Shown: positions 10,279-21,310 of the stretch, piece after piece
Numbering within the stretch: position 1 is the stretch's first letter
Layout of the letters: each line of letters starts with the position of its first letter
DNA from: Rhynchopus euleeides
Lineage: Eukaryota > Euglenozoa > Diplonemea > Diplonemida > Diplonemidae
Direction: 5' to 3'
NCBI GenBank assembly: GCA_963210315.1
Contig: OY723286.1
Coordinates: 1,364,001-1,428,000 of the forward strand
DNA: 64,000 nucleotides
The notes under the pieces: model-generated
Databases searched by the model: none
What the model was told of the DNA's origin: nothing
What the model saw: the letters and a program-made list of their open reading frames with translations, nothing else
Translations under genes and position numbers: made by a program

Positions 10279-11211
10279 TCTGATGTGGTCTGATACTGAT
10301 CCGATCGATCACAGTGTGACAAGTCTTGTTTCTGATGGTTCTGTTTGATCAATCCACTCCACATCTTCTTCTCTTCTTCATGTGTTCAAGTCGCCTGACA
10401 ACCACCGCACTGGTTTCTGTGTCTGTGTGCGTCTCACACAACCCACATACGGCACGTCTCCACTTGTTCCTTATTCTTGTGTTGTCTTGTCTCGCTGAAT
10501 GAACTGAAACGAAAGTACGAATCTGAACACAGCGGCGTAGGCGTAATGCCCTCGCCTGAGAGGCTGAGACCGCGGAGCCGCACCGCACCGTATCGTGTTG
10601 CTCACACTCGCACCGTCACGGTATGGGTGTGGGTGTGTGCACGTGGTGCGTCCATTCTGGCTCTCACGCACTCACCCGCTTCCGAAAGTTCTGATCCTTG
10701 CTGCCATTCTTGCTATAGACCCCGGCAGATCCTCGCTTCATTGTTTGTTTCCCATAGACAGCACTGCCGATACAATGTCGGCAATGCAGTACTGAGGCTT
10801 TTTGCTGTTCGTACTCCCGTTGCCTGGTCATCTGTGCCAAGCGCTGTTTGTTTGCCCATGTGGCATCTTGTTCCACCTTTCGCTGCCTGAAGTGTTTCTG
10901 CTTCAGGTTTGATCTTTGATGTTTCAGCGTCTTGCAGCGCCACAGACCGACACGCACACATGTGCAGGCGCTGCCTTCCAGAGACACACTGTAGACAAGG
11001 CCTGGCAGGTGTGTGCGGGCATCCACACACACGGCGGTTGGGATATGCACCTCCTCTCGATTCTCGAGGTCTTCTGTTGCGGTGAGGCCCTCCCACAACC
11101 CCACATCCCACCTCTGATGAACTCTTGGCGCTGGGATCCTTGAGCAGCAACTCTCACGACCAGCACACCCCTTCCACACAGACACAAGCCCCACACACAA
11201 AGACACTCAAG
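10279..11211. other. Intergenic region
   Basis: No supported gene; small frames on both strands lack recognisable domains or clean starts. The end carries CCTTCCACACAG (AG at 11180-11181), a candidate splice acceptor 30 nt before the next ATG. Confidence 0.5.
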
Positions 11212-11490
11212 ATGTGCACGACGTACCAGGAGTTCTCCGACAAGCTGGACCGCCTCGATGCGGAGTTCGGGAAGAAGATGGAGGAGCAGAACAAGAAGTT
11301 CTTCGCTGACAAGCCTGACGAGAGCACGCTGTCGCCCGAGATGAAGGAGCACTACGACAAGTTCGAGAAGATGATCAAGGAGCACACCGACAAGTTCAAC
11401 AAGAAGATGCGTGACCACTCGGCGCACTTCAAGCAGAAGTTCCAGGAGCTGCTTGAGCAGCAGAAGAACGCACAGTTCCCTGGCAAGTGA
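11212..11490 (+). CDS. 92-aa charged protein made of hendecad repeats
   Basis: A complete small gene from ATG 11212 (MCTTYQEFSDKL) to TGA 11490. I recognise no family, but the whole protein is an 11-residue repeat. YQEFSDKLDRL, DAEFGKKMEEQ and NKKFFADKPDE (residues 5-37) are followed by a 10-residue variant, then YDKFEKMIKEH, TDKFNKKMRDH and SAHFKQKFQEL (48-80). Phe or a hydrophobic residue sits at repeat position 4 and usually Leu/Met/Ile/Phe at position 8, in a Lys/Glu/Asp background. Hendecads of this kind form long amphipathic helices or right-handed coiled coils, as in LEA proteins, synucleins and apolipoproteins. There is no signal peptide or membrane segment. A lipid-surface or stress-protective role is a guess. 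It has a candidate splice acceptor and sits in line with its neighbours, so I consider it a real gene. Confidence 0.72.
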   Translation: MCTTYQEFSDKLDRLDAEFGKKMEEQNKKFFADKPDESTLSPEMKEHYDKFEKMIKEHTDKFNKKMRDHSAHFKQKFQELLEQQKNAQFPGK

Positions 11491-12103
11491 TGACCGCCTC
11501 CTCGACGCTGCTCTCTCTGTGTGTGACCCTGTCTTGTTTCATCGAGCTATTGTTTGCGTGAATACACAGCCCCGATAAGATAAGTTGAGCAAACCCGATG
11601 TCTTGCTTCAGAAGTGGGTTGCAATGAGTTACCTCCTGTGTTTTTTCCATACAAGACACACGTTGCACTTGCTGCAGCATGTCTCGAGAAGAGGCAGCGC
11701 TGCAGCTGTGCTGCGATTGTCGTAGATTGTGTTTGAGTGCAGCCCAGCTCTGCTGTGGGTCCAGGCAGTGGCAGGATGAGGTTGCTCTGCCCCTGTGCAG
11801 TGCAGCCAGCCGCCACACCGCCTTACCCCACCAGGTGCCAGGCGAAGTGATGGTTTATACAACGCACGTCGGAATATTCTGCAGCTGCCCGACAAAGAGG
11901 CGGGTATGCTGTGCCGGCACGTGAGGAACGTAGAAGTGAGCAGTTGTTCTGCATTTTGTTTAACACCTCACACCAGCAAAGCCAGACTCTCCCCCCAGCA
12001 AGGACCTGTTGTCTCGCATGCTGCGCTCTGCTGACTGAATGCGCCCAGCACATCCACAGCTACACACACAGAGCCATCCATCCACACACACCCAACACAC
12101 ACA
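11491..12103. other. Intergenic region
   Basis: Nothing gene-like seen. It ends in a CA-rich leader with CACACACACAG at 12062-12071, 32 nt before the next ATG. Confidence 0.5.
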
Positions 12104-12604
12104 ATGCTGAGCCGTATCGCACTTGTTGCCGCTGTGGCGTGGGCCGGTGCCAACGCACAGCTGCCGGGGCACACTGCCGGGTGTGCGGCCACGTCGTGCC
12201 CGCAGGGGTGGACGTGCGTGGAGGAGGACGGTGTGGGGCACTGCGTGGATGCCACGACGAACCCGTGTGCGGCGGTGACGTGCCTGGAGGGGACGCAGTG
12301 CGCTGCGATCGGGGGCCTGGGGGTGTGCCTGCCGTCGTGGGTGCTGCCCCGTGGGTGTGCCGTGGTGCAGTGCCGCGCAGGGTACGAGTGCCGCGAGGTG
12401 TTCGGGTGGGGCTTCTGCCGGCCTGCCGCCCCCACGGACGCGCCTGCGATCTGCTGCCTTGCGATCGCGACGTGCGAGACCGGGTTCGAGGAGGTCGCGG
12501 ATTCGGTGTGCACCGGAGCGGACTTTGCGTCTGGGGTGTGCGAGCGCAAGGCAGTGTGCTGCAGCCGCATCACGTGCAGGGCGAAGGCGCACCTCCGCAG
12601 GTGA
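12104..12604 (+). CDS. Secreted Cys-rich protein with three C-x-G-x-C modules
   Basis: 166 aa from ATG 12104 to TGA 12604. Residues 1-18 form a clear signal peptide (MLSRIALVAAVAWAGANA). Three similar modules follow: CAATSCPQGWTCVEEDG..HC, CAAVTCLEGTQCAAIGG..VC and CAVVQCRAGYECREVFG..FC. Each has four Cys in the pattern C-x4-C-x5-C-x8-C. A more divergent Cys-rich tail follows (ICCLAIATCETGFEE ... AVCCSRITC). The module resembles follistatin-N or EGF-like extracellular repeats, but I cannot fix a family. The protein is probably secreted and disulphide-bonded, consistent with the other extracellular proteins in this gene run. Confidence 0.75.
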   Translation: MLSRIALVAAVAWAGANAQLPGHTAGCAATSCPQGWTCVEEDGVGHCVDATTNPCAAVTCLEGTQCAAIGGLGVCLPSWVLPRGCAVVQCRAGYECREVFGWGFCRPAAPTDAPAICCLAIATCETGFEEVADSVCTGADFASGVCERKAVCCSRITCRAKAHLRR

Positions 12605-13180
12605 TGATCCCCTCCACCCACCTGCACGCACACGCACACGCACAGCCACGCGTGTGTCTTTTGCTGCAGTGTAGAACGCACATCGAGCACCTGCTCTCGA
12701 TGCGATACCCACCGTGCGCATACGCATCTGTCCGTGCATGTCCACACATGCATGTGTGCCTCCGATGTTTATTGCGGAGCTGCCTGACGGTGTTATGCCT
12801 TTGCTTTGTTTACGCTTCGTTTCGCCTCATTTTGTGCTGCTGCCACGTGTGACCCTGCATGGTAGAATCGGGGCACGCCCCACACCACCCACACCAACGC
12901 TGCTGGCGGCTCTGCCTGTCGGCGGTGAGGTGGTGTCCGCCGTCACCGCGTAGGCCAGAGGCACAGCCTTGTGCTGTGCCTCGTGCGGGCCCACGTGGCA
13001 CTTCGCTTCTTGCTGTTTCATCTCGCTGTTTCTGCTTGCTGTTGTGTCCTCTGTGTCCTGTGCCCTGTGCCACTACGTGCAGCAGCACGAGTGGCTACAT
13101 CCCGGTGCGCGCAGTGCAGTGTGGACGTGTGTGTATGCACCGTCTCCCGCACCGTACCGACAACACAACACAAAGCAACG
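12605..13180. other. Intergenic region before truncated Hsp31 copy
   Basis: No gene seen. The last 30 bp (CAACACAACACAAAGCAACG) match the leaders of the two intact Hsp31 genes; the CACAG acceptor found there is not preserved here. Confidence 0.5.
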
Positions 13181-13227
13181 ATGGGGAAGTCTGTCCTGCT
13201 TGCGGTGTCTCAGCACACGGAGATGCC
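13181..13227 (+). pseudogene. Hsp31-like copy 3, truncated after about 16 codons
   Basis: Begins exactly like the intact copies (MGKSVLLAVSQHTEMPA, one Val to Ala change) with the same leader, then breaks at about 13227 into unrelated sequence. From 13359 to about 13500 it continues with a block that, at 29312-29455, lies upstream of intact copy 2. That arrangement suggests remnants of a tandem Hsp31 array. Confidence 0.85.
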
Positions 13228-13358
13228 GGCATTCCGGTTCGCCCTCACCTGGTCTGAGCGCAGAGTGACTCGGACAATGTTTCCCTGCCTGACGCTGACA
13301 TGTGCCATTGTACCGCTTCCGCACGCTACGGACACGATCCGATCGGACCAAAAAGAGA

Positions 13359-13500
13359 GCGGAAGCAACCGGATCACCGGGATCAACGGAGAGAGCAGAT
13401 GAAATGCCGCAGCGCATCCACTACACTGCCCCGTTCGTCACGCACGCCCCGACCCCCCTGCCGCAGATGAAGCTCTTCTTTGCAACGGCGGTTTGAGTTG
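13359..13500 (+). repeat. Hsp31 upstream spacer, orphan copy
   Basis: A near-identical match to 29312-29455 (starts GGAAGCAACCGGATCACCGG, ends TTTGCAACGGCGGTTTG). At 29 kb it is followed about 150 bp later by an intact Hsp31 gene; here it is followed by satellite and transposon DNA. Confidence 0.85.
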
Positions 13501-13849
13501 AGTTGATTTGATTTGATTTTGCTCGATCGCAGCACCACCGCACCTGCACACCACCGCAGATACCGGGACCGGACAGCGTCCCCCCCCAGGCCCTGGGGTA
13601 AGGATTTTTGGTAGTTCACGGATTTCCTCCGGGGGGGGGGTAGGGGGGGGGGCTCCCCGCGGGCTGAGGTCAGGCTGGCGACCCAGGTTTTCAGGGTGAC
13701 ACCAGGATTTCCTCGAAATTTTGGGTGACCCCCACCCCCTGGTCGGGCACCCTACCAGGGGGGGGGGGGTACCCCCCCGACCCGACCCCCCTCCCGACTC
13801 GGGATGGGGGGGGGGGGGGTCAGGAGGTGGTACTTTCACCCAATTGATG
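13501..13849. other. GC-rich repeat DNA with long G runs
   Basis: No gene. It contains several G or C runs of 8-12 and phrases shared with 54361-54500 (GGATTTTTGGTAG...TTTCC versus GATTTTTTGGTAATTTCC), so it is another dispersed repeat. Confidence 0.5.
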
Positions 13850-14890
13850 TTCCCCAGTAATAGGTGTAAATGGGCACCCCATGGCCAAAATGACCCCATC
13901 GCGATCCGCACAGATTCCAAACGTTCAAAAGAACGGGTTTTTGGGAAATCCGAGGGGGGGTCCCGCTGGGTGGGTAGGTGGGGTGTAGTGGACTGGCTGC
14001 CTCCCAGCCACCTTCTCCCACGACCAGTCCCTGAACCAGACCCGTGTTTCATGGGTGATACTTGGCTCACACACCATCAAAGTGACCCCACTGTGATCCG
14101 CACAAATTCCAAAAGAAAGGGGTTTTGGAATACCCGAGGAGGGGGTCCCGCTGGGTGGGGTGGGGTGTCATGGTGTGTGTCACCCAGTCACCCTTCACCC
14201 ATAACCAGCCCCTGAACCAGACCGCTTTTTCATGGGTGAAGCTGGGCACCTAGACCCACAGTGTGACCCCACTACGATCCGCAAAAGTTTCAAACGTTCA
14301 AAAGAACGGGGTTTTGGAACACTCGTGGAGGGGGTCCCGCTGGGTGGGTGGGCTGGCTGGCTCTCGGCCTCCCTCTCGGCCGTGTGGCTACCTCAGTCAC
14401 TTTCTCTTCGGACCAGCCCCTGAACCAGAGTCACATTTCATGGACGATGTTTGTCACATAGACCTATAAAATGACCCACTACGATCCGCAAAAGTTTCAA
14501 ACGTTCAAAAGAACGGGGTTTTGGAACACCTGAGGAGGGGGTCCCGCTGGGTGGGTGGCTGGGTGGGGTGGCATGGTGTGTTACTCCCAGTCACCTTCAC
14601 CCATGACCAGCCCCTGAACCAGAGCCACATTTCATGGACAAAGCTTGTCACCTAGACCTACAAAGTGACCCCACTACGATGCGCACAGATTCCAAATATT
14701 CAAAAGAACGGGGTTTCGGAACACCCGAGGAGGGGGTCCCGCTGGGTGGGTGGGGTGGCTGACTCTCGCCCTCCCAGTCACAGTCTCCTATGACCAGCCC
14801 CTGAACTAGACCCACATTTCATGGGTGAAGCTTGGCACCTAGACCCACAGTGTGACCCCACTACGATCCGCACAGAGCCCAAAGAGTGCA
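13850..14890. repeat. Tandem satellite of about 195 bp, six units
   Basis: The landmark GATCCGCA (one unit GATGCGCA) recurs at about 13903, 14095, 14276, 14483, 14678 and 14875. Units share CATTTCATGGGTGAAGC, TGACCCCACTACGATCCGC, TTCAAAAGAACGGGGTTTTG and GGGGGTCCCGCTGGGTGGG. Spacing varies from about 181 to 207 bp and units are diverged, so the array is old. Single reverse-strand copies sit at 43918-44040 and 63205-63480. Confidence 0.85.
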
Positions 14891-15190
14891 ATGGAAGGGG
14901 TCAATCGCGATTCCGCGAGTCGAAGATTCCGCACTTTTGGGTCACTTTCAGGTGATGTCAGGTCCCTGGAGTGACTGCAGATAGCCCATTTTCAGGGTGG
15001 GAGCCCTACTCGTACGTCACCCAGATTCAGCCCAAACCCGTGCACCCAGGGTGCACGGTCGCCGGGAGCGCGCGGGCACCCGGAAACAGGTCGCATTTGC
15101 GCGCGCTGCCTGCACCCTGCACGCCAGCCCCCCCCCCCCCCCCCCCCCTACCCCCCCACGGTGGGATCTTGTAAATTTTACATGTATAAC

Positions 15191-17328
15191 TCATGAATCT
15201 GCCCCGTTAACGGCTACCGGGTATTACCGGGTATTACCGGGTCGAAAAACGGGTATTACCGGGTCCGGTAATACCCGTTTGCCCGGTAATACCCGGTTAT
15301 AGCCCGGTAGCGCTACCGGGTATTTTCCATGGGGATTTCCCTTTGTTTTTTGGGTTGATTCCCTTCCCCTTAGCAGTGTGTTGTGGTCGACATTGGATTC
15401 TATGGCGCATGGGGTGATCGAAAGCCGGGTTCCGCAGTTCACGTCTGGTTTGTGTGGCTCATTGCAGACTTTTCGAGTTTCCGTCGCAGCAGTGCTGACT
15501 ACTGCACGGTGCCCACACACCACCTGAGCCCTTCCAGAGCCGGCGGTGCCTTCAGATCAGGCAGTCGATCACACACACGCATAACATGAGACAGGCGTGA
15601 TCGCAGGGCCACCTTCCTCTCCCAAAGTCTGCGAGCCCCATTCCATTGGGGCAGTGACTGCCTGGGCCAACAGGGTCTTGGGGCAGGCACATTCTGAACC
15701 AATGAAGGTTCCATCACAGAGAGGCACTGTTCCCATAGCTTCCATCATTTAAGGACCTTGGCTCAGAAATGCAGAAACGGTGCGTCACCAAACTGGTTGC
15801 AAAGTGGCACAGTTGGGCACACAGTGGCACAGAGCGAAGGGCTCCTCGTTTTCAATTATCGGTCCTTCGTTCAGGTAAACCTCCTAGGCGTGCATCTTCT
15901 CCTACCCCAGGCTCGAGTGCTTGGTCACGCCAGCTCCGTTATTCGGTCACATCGCTCTGCTGGCTGGGTGCTTGTCGCAACACTTATCTGCGAGCAGCCA
16001 ACGAGCATTATGGTACCGAGAGGTGCTTCTTGGCGTGGCCGGGCTTGTGGTTCCTGCCACAGCAGGTCACAGTACGGTGAGCGGACTTGTATTTGCTGGG
16101 GTGGCTTCAACACGGGCTCGCCGCTGGACTGCCCCCGAACCAAGGTGGATAATCGCACCTGCCTTCGGGACGCTGAGGGTATCCGCCCTGTGTATGATGA
16201 GCGGAAGCTAACCAGCCTGCAGTCGACCCACGTGGTGGCCTCACGACTCCCAGACAACGGCTGGTTTGGGCAGGTGGACGGGAAGAGCTGGTTCTCGAGT
16301 TGTGGTGTCGACACGTTTCCATTTTGAGAAATTCTCTGTGATACGCTCCACAGCAAGACGTCCATGTGAAGCCTCTCTGGCGACACCCTTGACAAGAGCA
16401 CCTCTGGCACTCTGTACCGGACCTGCAGCTAAGATCCGAGCTGGTGCGGCAAGGTATTTAGCGACCCCTTACGATATGATGCAATCCAGAGAAGTCCCAG
16501 CAAAACGTGGATTCGACCAGGCCCTCAATATATGCACGAGTTGTGCCTGCTTCTTGTCATCTTGCTTGGCTACTGGTCCCTCTGATAAATCATCAGCTTG
16601 GTTCGAGTCGGGACAAGTCATGATGCATGTTTCAAAGAACTTAGCCTCGTGGACGGCCGGTTGTGTGACGACACGCTCTGCCTCCGTGGAAGCGGACCAG
16701 GCCATGAAGTGCATTGAAGAGGGAGAGGAGGCAACACACGGAGGACACAGGCACAGACAGGGGTGTGTCCCTCATAGATCTTGGTTGAACGAACAGGTGT
16801 TGGAATCAGGGCCTGGGCTCATTATCTCGACCTTTGTTTGTGTAATCATCGGGGCACGCCACGCCAACACATCCCCCCACCGCCATGCCGCAAAGCCTGC
16901 CTCGTAGATCTTGGTTGTACTGAACGTGGGTGTTCCCCAGCCGTTCCCACTCCCAGTGTTCCCAGGGCCGCCCCTGTGAGGGGTGGGACAGGAGGGGCTG
17001 CAGAGGCTGGCCTTCAGAATAACGCAGGGGGGTCACCTAACACCTGACATTCCCCCCGCGCACCTTCCCTTGGACTGCCAGACGGAAGATGGCCAGAACC
17101 CTGCAGTTGATTCACTGCGACACCCCACGAACCATCCCTGTACCAAGGAAATCCCCACGGAAAATCCCCGGTAATACGAAAACGGGTATTACCGGACCCG
17201 GTAATACCCCCAATTTTACCCGGTAATACCCGTTTTTGACCCGGTAATACCCGGTAATGGAGGCCGATTACCGGGTTTCCGGTAATACCCGGTAATACCG
17301 GTTACCCGTTAACGGGGCAGATTCATGA
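15191..17328. mobile_element. Nested element with CCGGTAATACCC subterminal repeats
   Basis: The ends are TCATGAATCTGCCCCGTTAA and its reverse complement. The host target, seen intact at 23740 as GTATAACTACAAG, is duplicated by 4-6 bp (TAAC or ATAACT). Just inside both ends are many copies of CCGGTAATACCC in both orientations. TTAA lies inside each end, so a piggyBac-type insertion into a pre-existing palindrome is an alternative. The 1.8-kb interior has only short frames without a convincing transposase, so it appears non-autonomous or decayed. Confidence 0.75.
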
Positions 17329-17605
17329 TAACTACAAGTATATACATGTATTATACATGTATAATACTTGCATGTCAACTATTATACATGTATAATACAT
17401 GTATATGCCTGAAATATACATGTAAAATACATGTATATCAAGTAAAAATACATGTATAATACTTGCATGTCAACTATTATACATGTATCTTTACTTGATA
17501 TACATGTATTTTACACGTATATTTCATGCATTTACATGTATTTTACATGTATAATACTTGTCATGCAAGTATTATACATGTAAAATACCTGTAAAATACC
17601 TCACC
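17329..17605. repeat. TACATGTA palindrome block (left arm of host element)
   Basis: Built from TACATGTA, TTATACATGTATAA, ACTTGCATGTCAAC and ATCAAGTAAAAATAC words on both strands. It aligns with 23745-24010 of copy 2. Confidence 0.85.
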
Positions 17606-17618
17606 CTTGTCACCACAG

Positions 17619-17880
17619 GTCCTGGGTAAGACGTTAAACTGCCTGGGGGGGCCGTCCCCGGACCATGACGGGTGCCTGCACCAGGAGTCTAGCACGGCCG
17701 TGGTCCAGGGCATGACCGAAAACTGCTTGGGTACCGAGGCTCCCCAGACCAGGAAGGGTGGAGACACCTGGAGTCTAAATAGTCACACCACGTCAGGCCA
17801 GACCTTCGCATTGCACTCCGCGAAGACTGCCACACAGCCGCGGGGCAGGTGTGCAGCCTGTGGAAAACCTCGTACAGAAA
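17619..17880 (+). repeat. SINE-like repeat R1, copy 1
   Basis: About 262 bp, nearly identical to 46418-46679 (start GTCCTGGGTAAGACGTTAAA; end GCAGCCTGTGGAAAACC versus GATGACC). A fragment in reverse lies at 50505-50577. It is non-coding and I found no clear tRNA-like A and B boxes, so calling it a SINE rests on size and dispersal only. Confidence 0.7.
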
Positions 17881-17881
17881 A

Positions 17882-18385
17882 GGGTCGGCGACCGCCCGCC
17901 CCCAGTCTGAGAGGCATCAGCCGAATCTCGGTGGAGGCGGGCACAAAACAAAAGGGAGAGTCGTCACTGTGCATATCAGCACGGTCCCGCCCTCTGTGCC
18001 AGACCAACACACCACCAAAGGAAAAGAGGAAGAGGCGACGTAAGGCAATGCCTCCGTGCGGCCAGGAGAACACGAAATAGCGACCCCCTCAACGGGGAAT
18101 GCTACGAGCACGGCCAAAAATCGTTCAAATCGTTCAAAGGGTCGGCGACCGCCCGCCCCCAGTCTGAGAGGCATCAGCCGAATCTCGGTGGAGGCGGGCA
18201 CAAAACAAAAGGGAGAGTCGTCACTGTGCATATCAGCACGGTCCCGCCCTCTGTGCCAGACCAACACACCACCAAAGGAAAAGAGGAAGAGGCGACGTAA
18301 GGCAATGCCTCCGTGCGGCCAGGAGAACACGAAATAGCGACCCCCTCAACGGGGAATGCTACGAGCACGGCCAAAAATCGTTCAA
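17882..18385 (+). repeat. Two tandem copies of a 257-bp unit
   Basis: The unit starting GGGTCGGCGACCGCCCGCCC occurs at 17882 and again at 18139 with almost no differences, ending in ATCGTTCAAA. The near-identity points to a recent duplication. Confidence 0.9.
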
Positions 18386-18550
18386 AAATCGTTCAAATAC
18401 TTGCATGACAAGTAAAATACTTGCATGCAAGTAAAATACATGTATTTTACTTGCATGCAAGTATTATACATGTATTTTACTTGTCATGCAAGTATTTTAC
18501 ATGTATAATACTTGCATGACAAGTATTATACATGTAAAATACATGTAAAT

Positions 18551-20121
18551 GGGGGTCTTCGCTCCGGGTCAATTTGGGTCAACTTGGGTCAATTTGGGTC
18601 ACCCTGGGGTTTTTCACCTTAGGAAAATGGGGGGCTTCGCTCCGGGTCAATCTGGGTCAGCTTGGGTCAGTGACCCGGAGCGAAGCCCCCCCCCCTTAGG
18701 TGACCAAAAATAGGTGAAAATTTTTGCCTATTTTCCCTTGTGTCAAACTTGGAGTCTGACCCAAAAATCGGAATCTGTGACCCATGGTTTATATGGGCAA
18801 ACCTGAAAATTTCCGACTTTTTCCCCAATTTTTCCCACTTCCTGGCCATACCTTTCCCGACCCAAAATCAAACAAATGCAGCGGAAAATGGCCAAAAATA
18901 GGCCAAAAAACCCCAAATTTTTTCCTATGGGAACGAACATGGGGGTCTTCGCTCCGGGTCAATTTGGGTCAACTTGGGTCAACTTGGGTCAATTTGGGTC
19001 ACCCTGGGGTTTTTCACCTTAGGAAAATGGGGGGCTTCGCTCCGGGTCAATCTGGGTCAGCTTGGGTCAGTGACCCGGAGCGAAGCCCCCCCCCCTTAGG
19101 TGACCAAAAATAGGTGAAAATTTTTGCCTATTTTCCCTTGTGTCAAACTTGGAGTCTGACCCAAAAATCGGAATCTGTGACCCATGGTTTATATGGGCAA
19201 ACCTGAAAATTTCCGACTTTTTCCCCAATTTTTCCCACTTCCTGGCCATACCTTTCCCGACCCAAAATCAAACAAATGCAGCGGAAAATGGCCAAAAATA
19301 GGCCAAAAAACCCCAAATTTTTTCCTATGGGAACGAACATGGGGGTCTTCGCTCCGGGTCAATTTGGGTCAACTTGGGTCAACTTGGGTCAATTTGGGTC
19401 ACCCTGGGGTTTTTCACCTTAGGAAAATGGGGGGCTTCGCTCCGGGTCAATCTGGGTCAGCTTGGGTCAGTGACCCGGAGCGAAGCCCCCCCCCCTTAGG
19501 TGACCAAAAATAGGTGAAAATTTTTGCCTATTTTCCCTTGTGTCAAACTTGGAGTCTGACCCAAAAATCGGAATCTGTGACCCATGGTTTATATGGGCAA
19601 ACCTGAAAATTTCCGACTTTTTCCCCAATTTTTCCCACTTCCTGGCCATACCTTTCCCGACCCAAAATCAAACAAATGCAGCGGAAAATGGCCAAAAATA
19701 GGCCAAAAAACCCCAAATTTTTTCCTATGGGAACGAACATGGGGGTCTTCGCTCCGGGTCAATTTGGGTCAACTTGGGTCAACTTGGGTCAATTTGGGTC
19801 ACCCTGGGGTTTTTCACCTTAGGAAAATGGGGGGCTTCGCTCCGGGTCAATCTGGGTCAGCTTGGGTCAGTGACCCGGAGCGAAGCCCCCCCCCCTTAGG
19901 TGACCAAAAATAGGTGAAAATTTTTGCCTATTTTCCCTTGTGTCAAACTTGGAGTCTGACCCAAAAATCGGAATCTGTGACCCATGGTTTATATGGGCAA
20001 ACCTGAAAATTTCCGACTTTTTCCTCAATTTTTCCCACTTCCTGGCCATACCTTTCCCGACCCAAAATCAAACAAATGCAGCGGAAAATGGCCAAAAATA
20101 GGCCAAAAAACCCCAAATTTT
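18551..20121. repeat. 400-bp satellite, four nearly identical units
   Basis: Units start at 18551 (390 bp, lacking one GGGTCAACTT), 18941, 19341 and 19741, the last ending at about 20121. Units 2 and 3 look base-for-base identical; unit 4 differs by a C to T in TTCCTCAATTT. Each unit contains an inverted repeat with arms of about 21 bp (GGGGGGCTTCGCTCCGGGTC and reverse complement) around a 20-bp loop. Confidence 0.95.
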
Positions 20122-21221
20122 TTTCCCGGGGGCTTCGCCCCCCACGCCACACGCACCTCCCGGCCGGGGGCCGGTTCGGTCGTCGTCGGCTGCGCTCAAA
20201 GGGCGTGCGGTAGCCGACGCCCTTTTGTGCTCGCCTCCTCCTCCCACACTTCAGTATGACGTTTAGGTGCGTCGGTATTCCTGCTTTGTTCTTCTGTTGA
20301 CTGGGACGGGCCAGTCCTCGTGGGTTGCCGACCGGTGTGTCCTCCCCTGGGATCCCCTCCTCCTCCTACCACTTGCATCTGGTTCAGCTTCAGTGAGAGC
20401 TGAGCGGGAGCCATACTTGCTCTCGGTGACCAATTGTCCGCAGTCCTACATCATGACGAGTTTGGTAATGCCCAGTCGCAGCCATCCCCCGTCCCAGGTG
20501 TTCTGCCGTGGGGCAGCTCACCATCTGCTGTGGTCACACACCAGCGAGCAGGCCCTGTCAACGAAATCGATGTGACTGCTCTTGCCGCAGGGCAACGGAG
20601 GTGGGCCTGCATTGCATCCTGTTGCCGCTCAGTTCTGTTCCCACTGGAGATTCTTGTTGCGCCGCAGATCGAACAGTCTTTCGTGTCGTCGGCGCCGATC
20701 TTGTATAAAACGTAGGCAGTAGGCTGCTGTGGGTGACCTGCAGGTTACCCGTCCCTTTCGTGCAGGCAGCGCCAGAGGTGCGATGTTTTTATGGGAACAC
20801 GGCAGCTGCCCCGCACTCCATTCTGCTCTCTTGTCTGCTGTTTATGTTGAACAAGGTCTGGCTGCCAGTGATCTCGCTGGGGGTCGGGCAAACCAAAAAA
20901 GAGGTAGGGCACAGGGTGGGCCGAGCTCGCGAGAAAAAAGGTGCAGCCCAACCCCGCCCCGACTTCCCGTGGTATGATGCAAACAGGATCGAATACACGA
21001 CCACAGAACATTTTCCCCCAATTCGAGAGGCACCGGATGTTGCTGCCTTTGGTCGTCGCCTGCTGGATCAAAAATCAGGAATCCAGGGGATCTTGGATTG
21101 CCTTTGAGTACTTGCAAAACTGCAATCCCGAGAAACTTTGCCAGCTAGTGTTCAGGAACGGCAGCAAATCTCATGGCTTGCATCGCTTTGTGGATGGTGT
21201 GCGATGATCAATCCCATACAC

Positions 21222-21310
21222 GCAAGGACTTGGTCGCGAGACAGCCTACAGGGGGTCTGGGGGGCGGAGCCCCCCAGCCGCCGGAGCCCACGGTAGTGAA
21301 CATCCTGAAA
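21222..21310 (+). repeat. GC hairpin module, copy 1
   Basis: CAAGGACTTGG...GACAGCCTACA followed by GGGGGTCTGGGGGGCGGAGC with its CCCCCC partner, then GCCGCCGGAG and CCACGGTAGTGAACATC. GGGGGGCGGAGCCCCCC forms a very strong hairpin. Lies inside the 18551-21957 element. Confidence 0.85.

Noticed and set aside
15499..16907. Frames of 70-213 codons inside the 15191-17328 element as a piggyBac-type transposase
   Set aside because: Only faint resemblance; no run of conserved catalytic residues could be followed in any frame.
18551..20121. CRISPR-like array
   Set aside because: Units are 400-bp near-identical tandem repeats with no short repeat/spacer alternation, in a eukaryotic context.
20733..21107. 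124-codon frame in the 18551-21957 element
   Set aside because: Acceptable composition but no domain, no leader and no second copy to support it.
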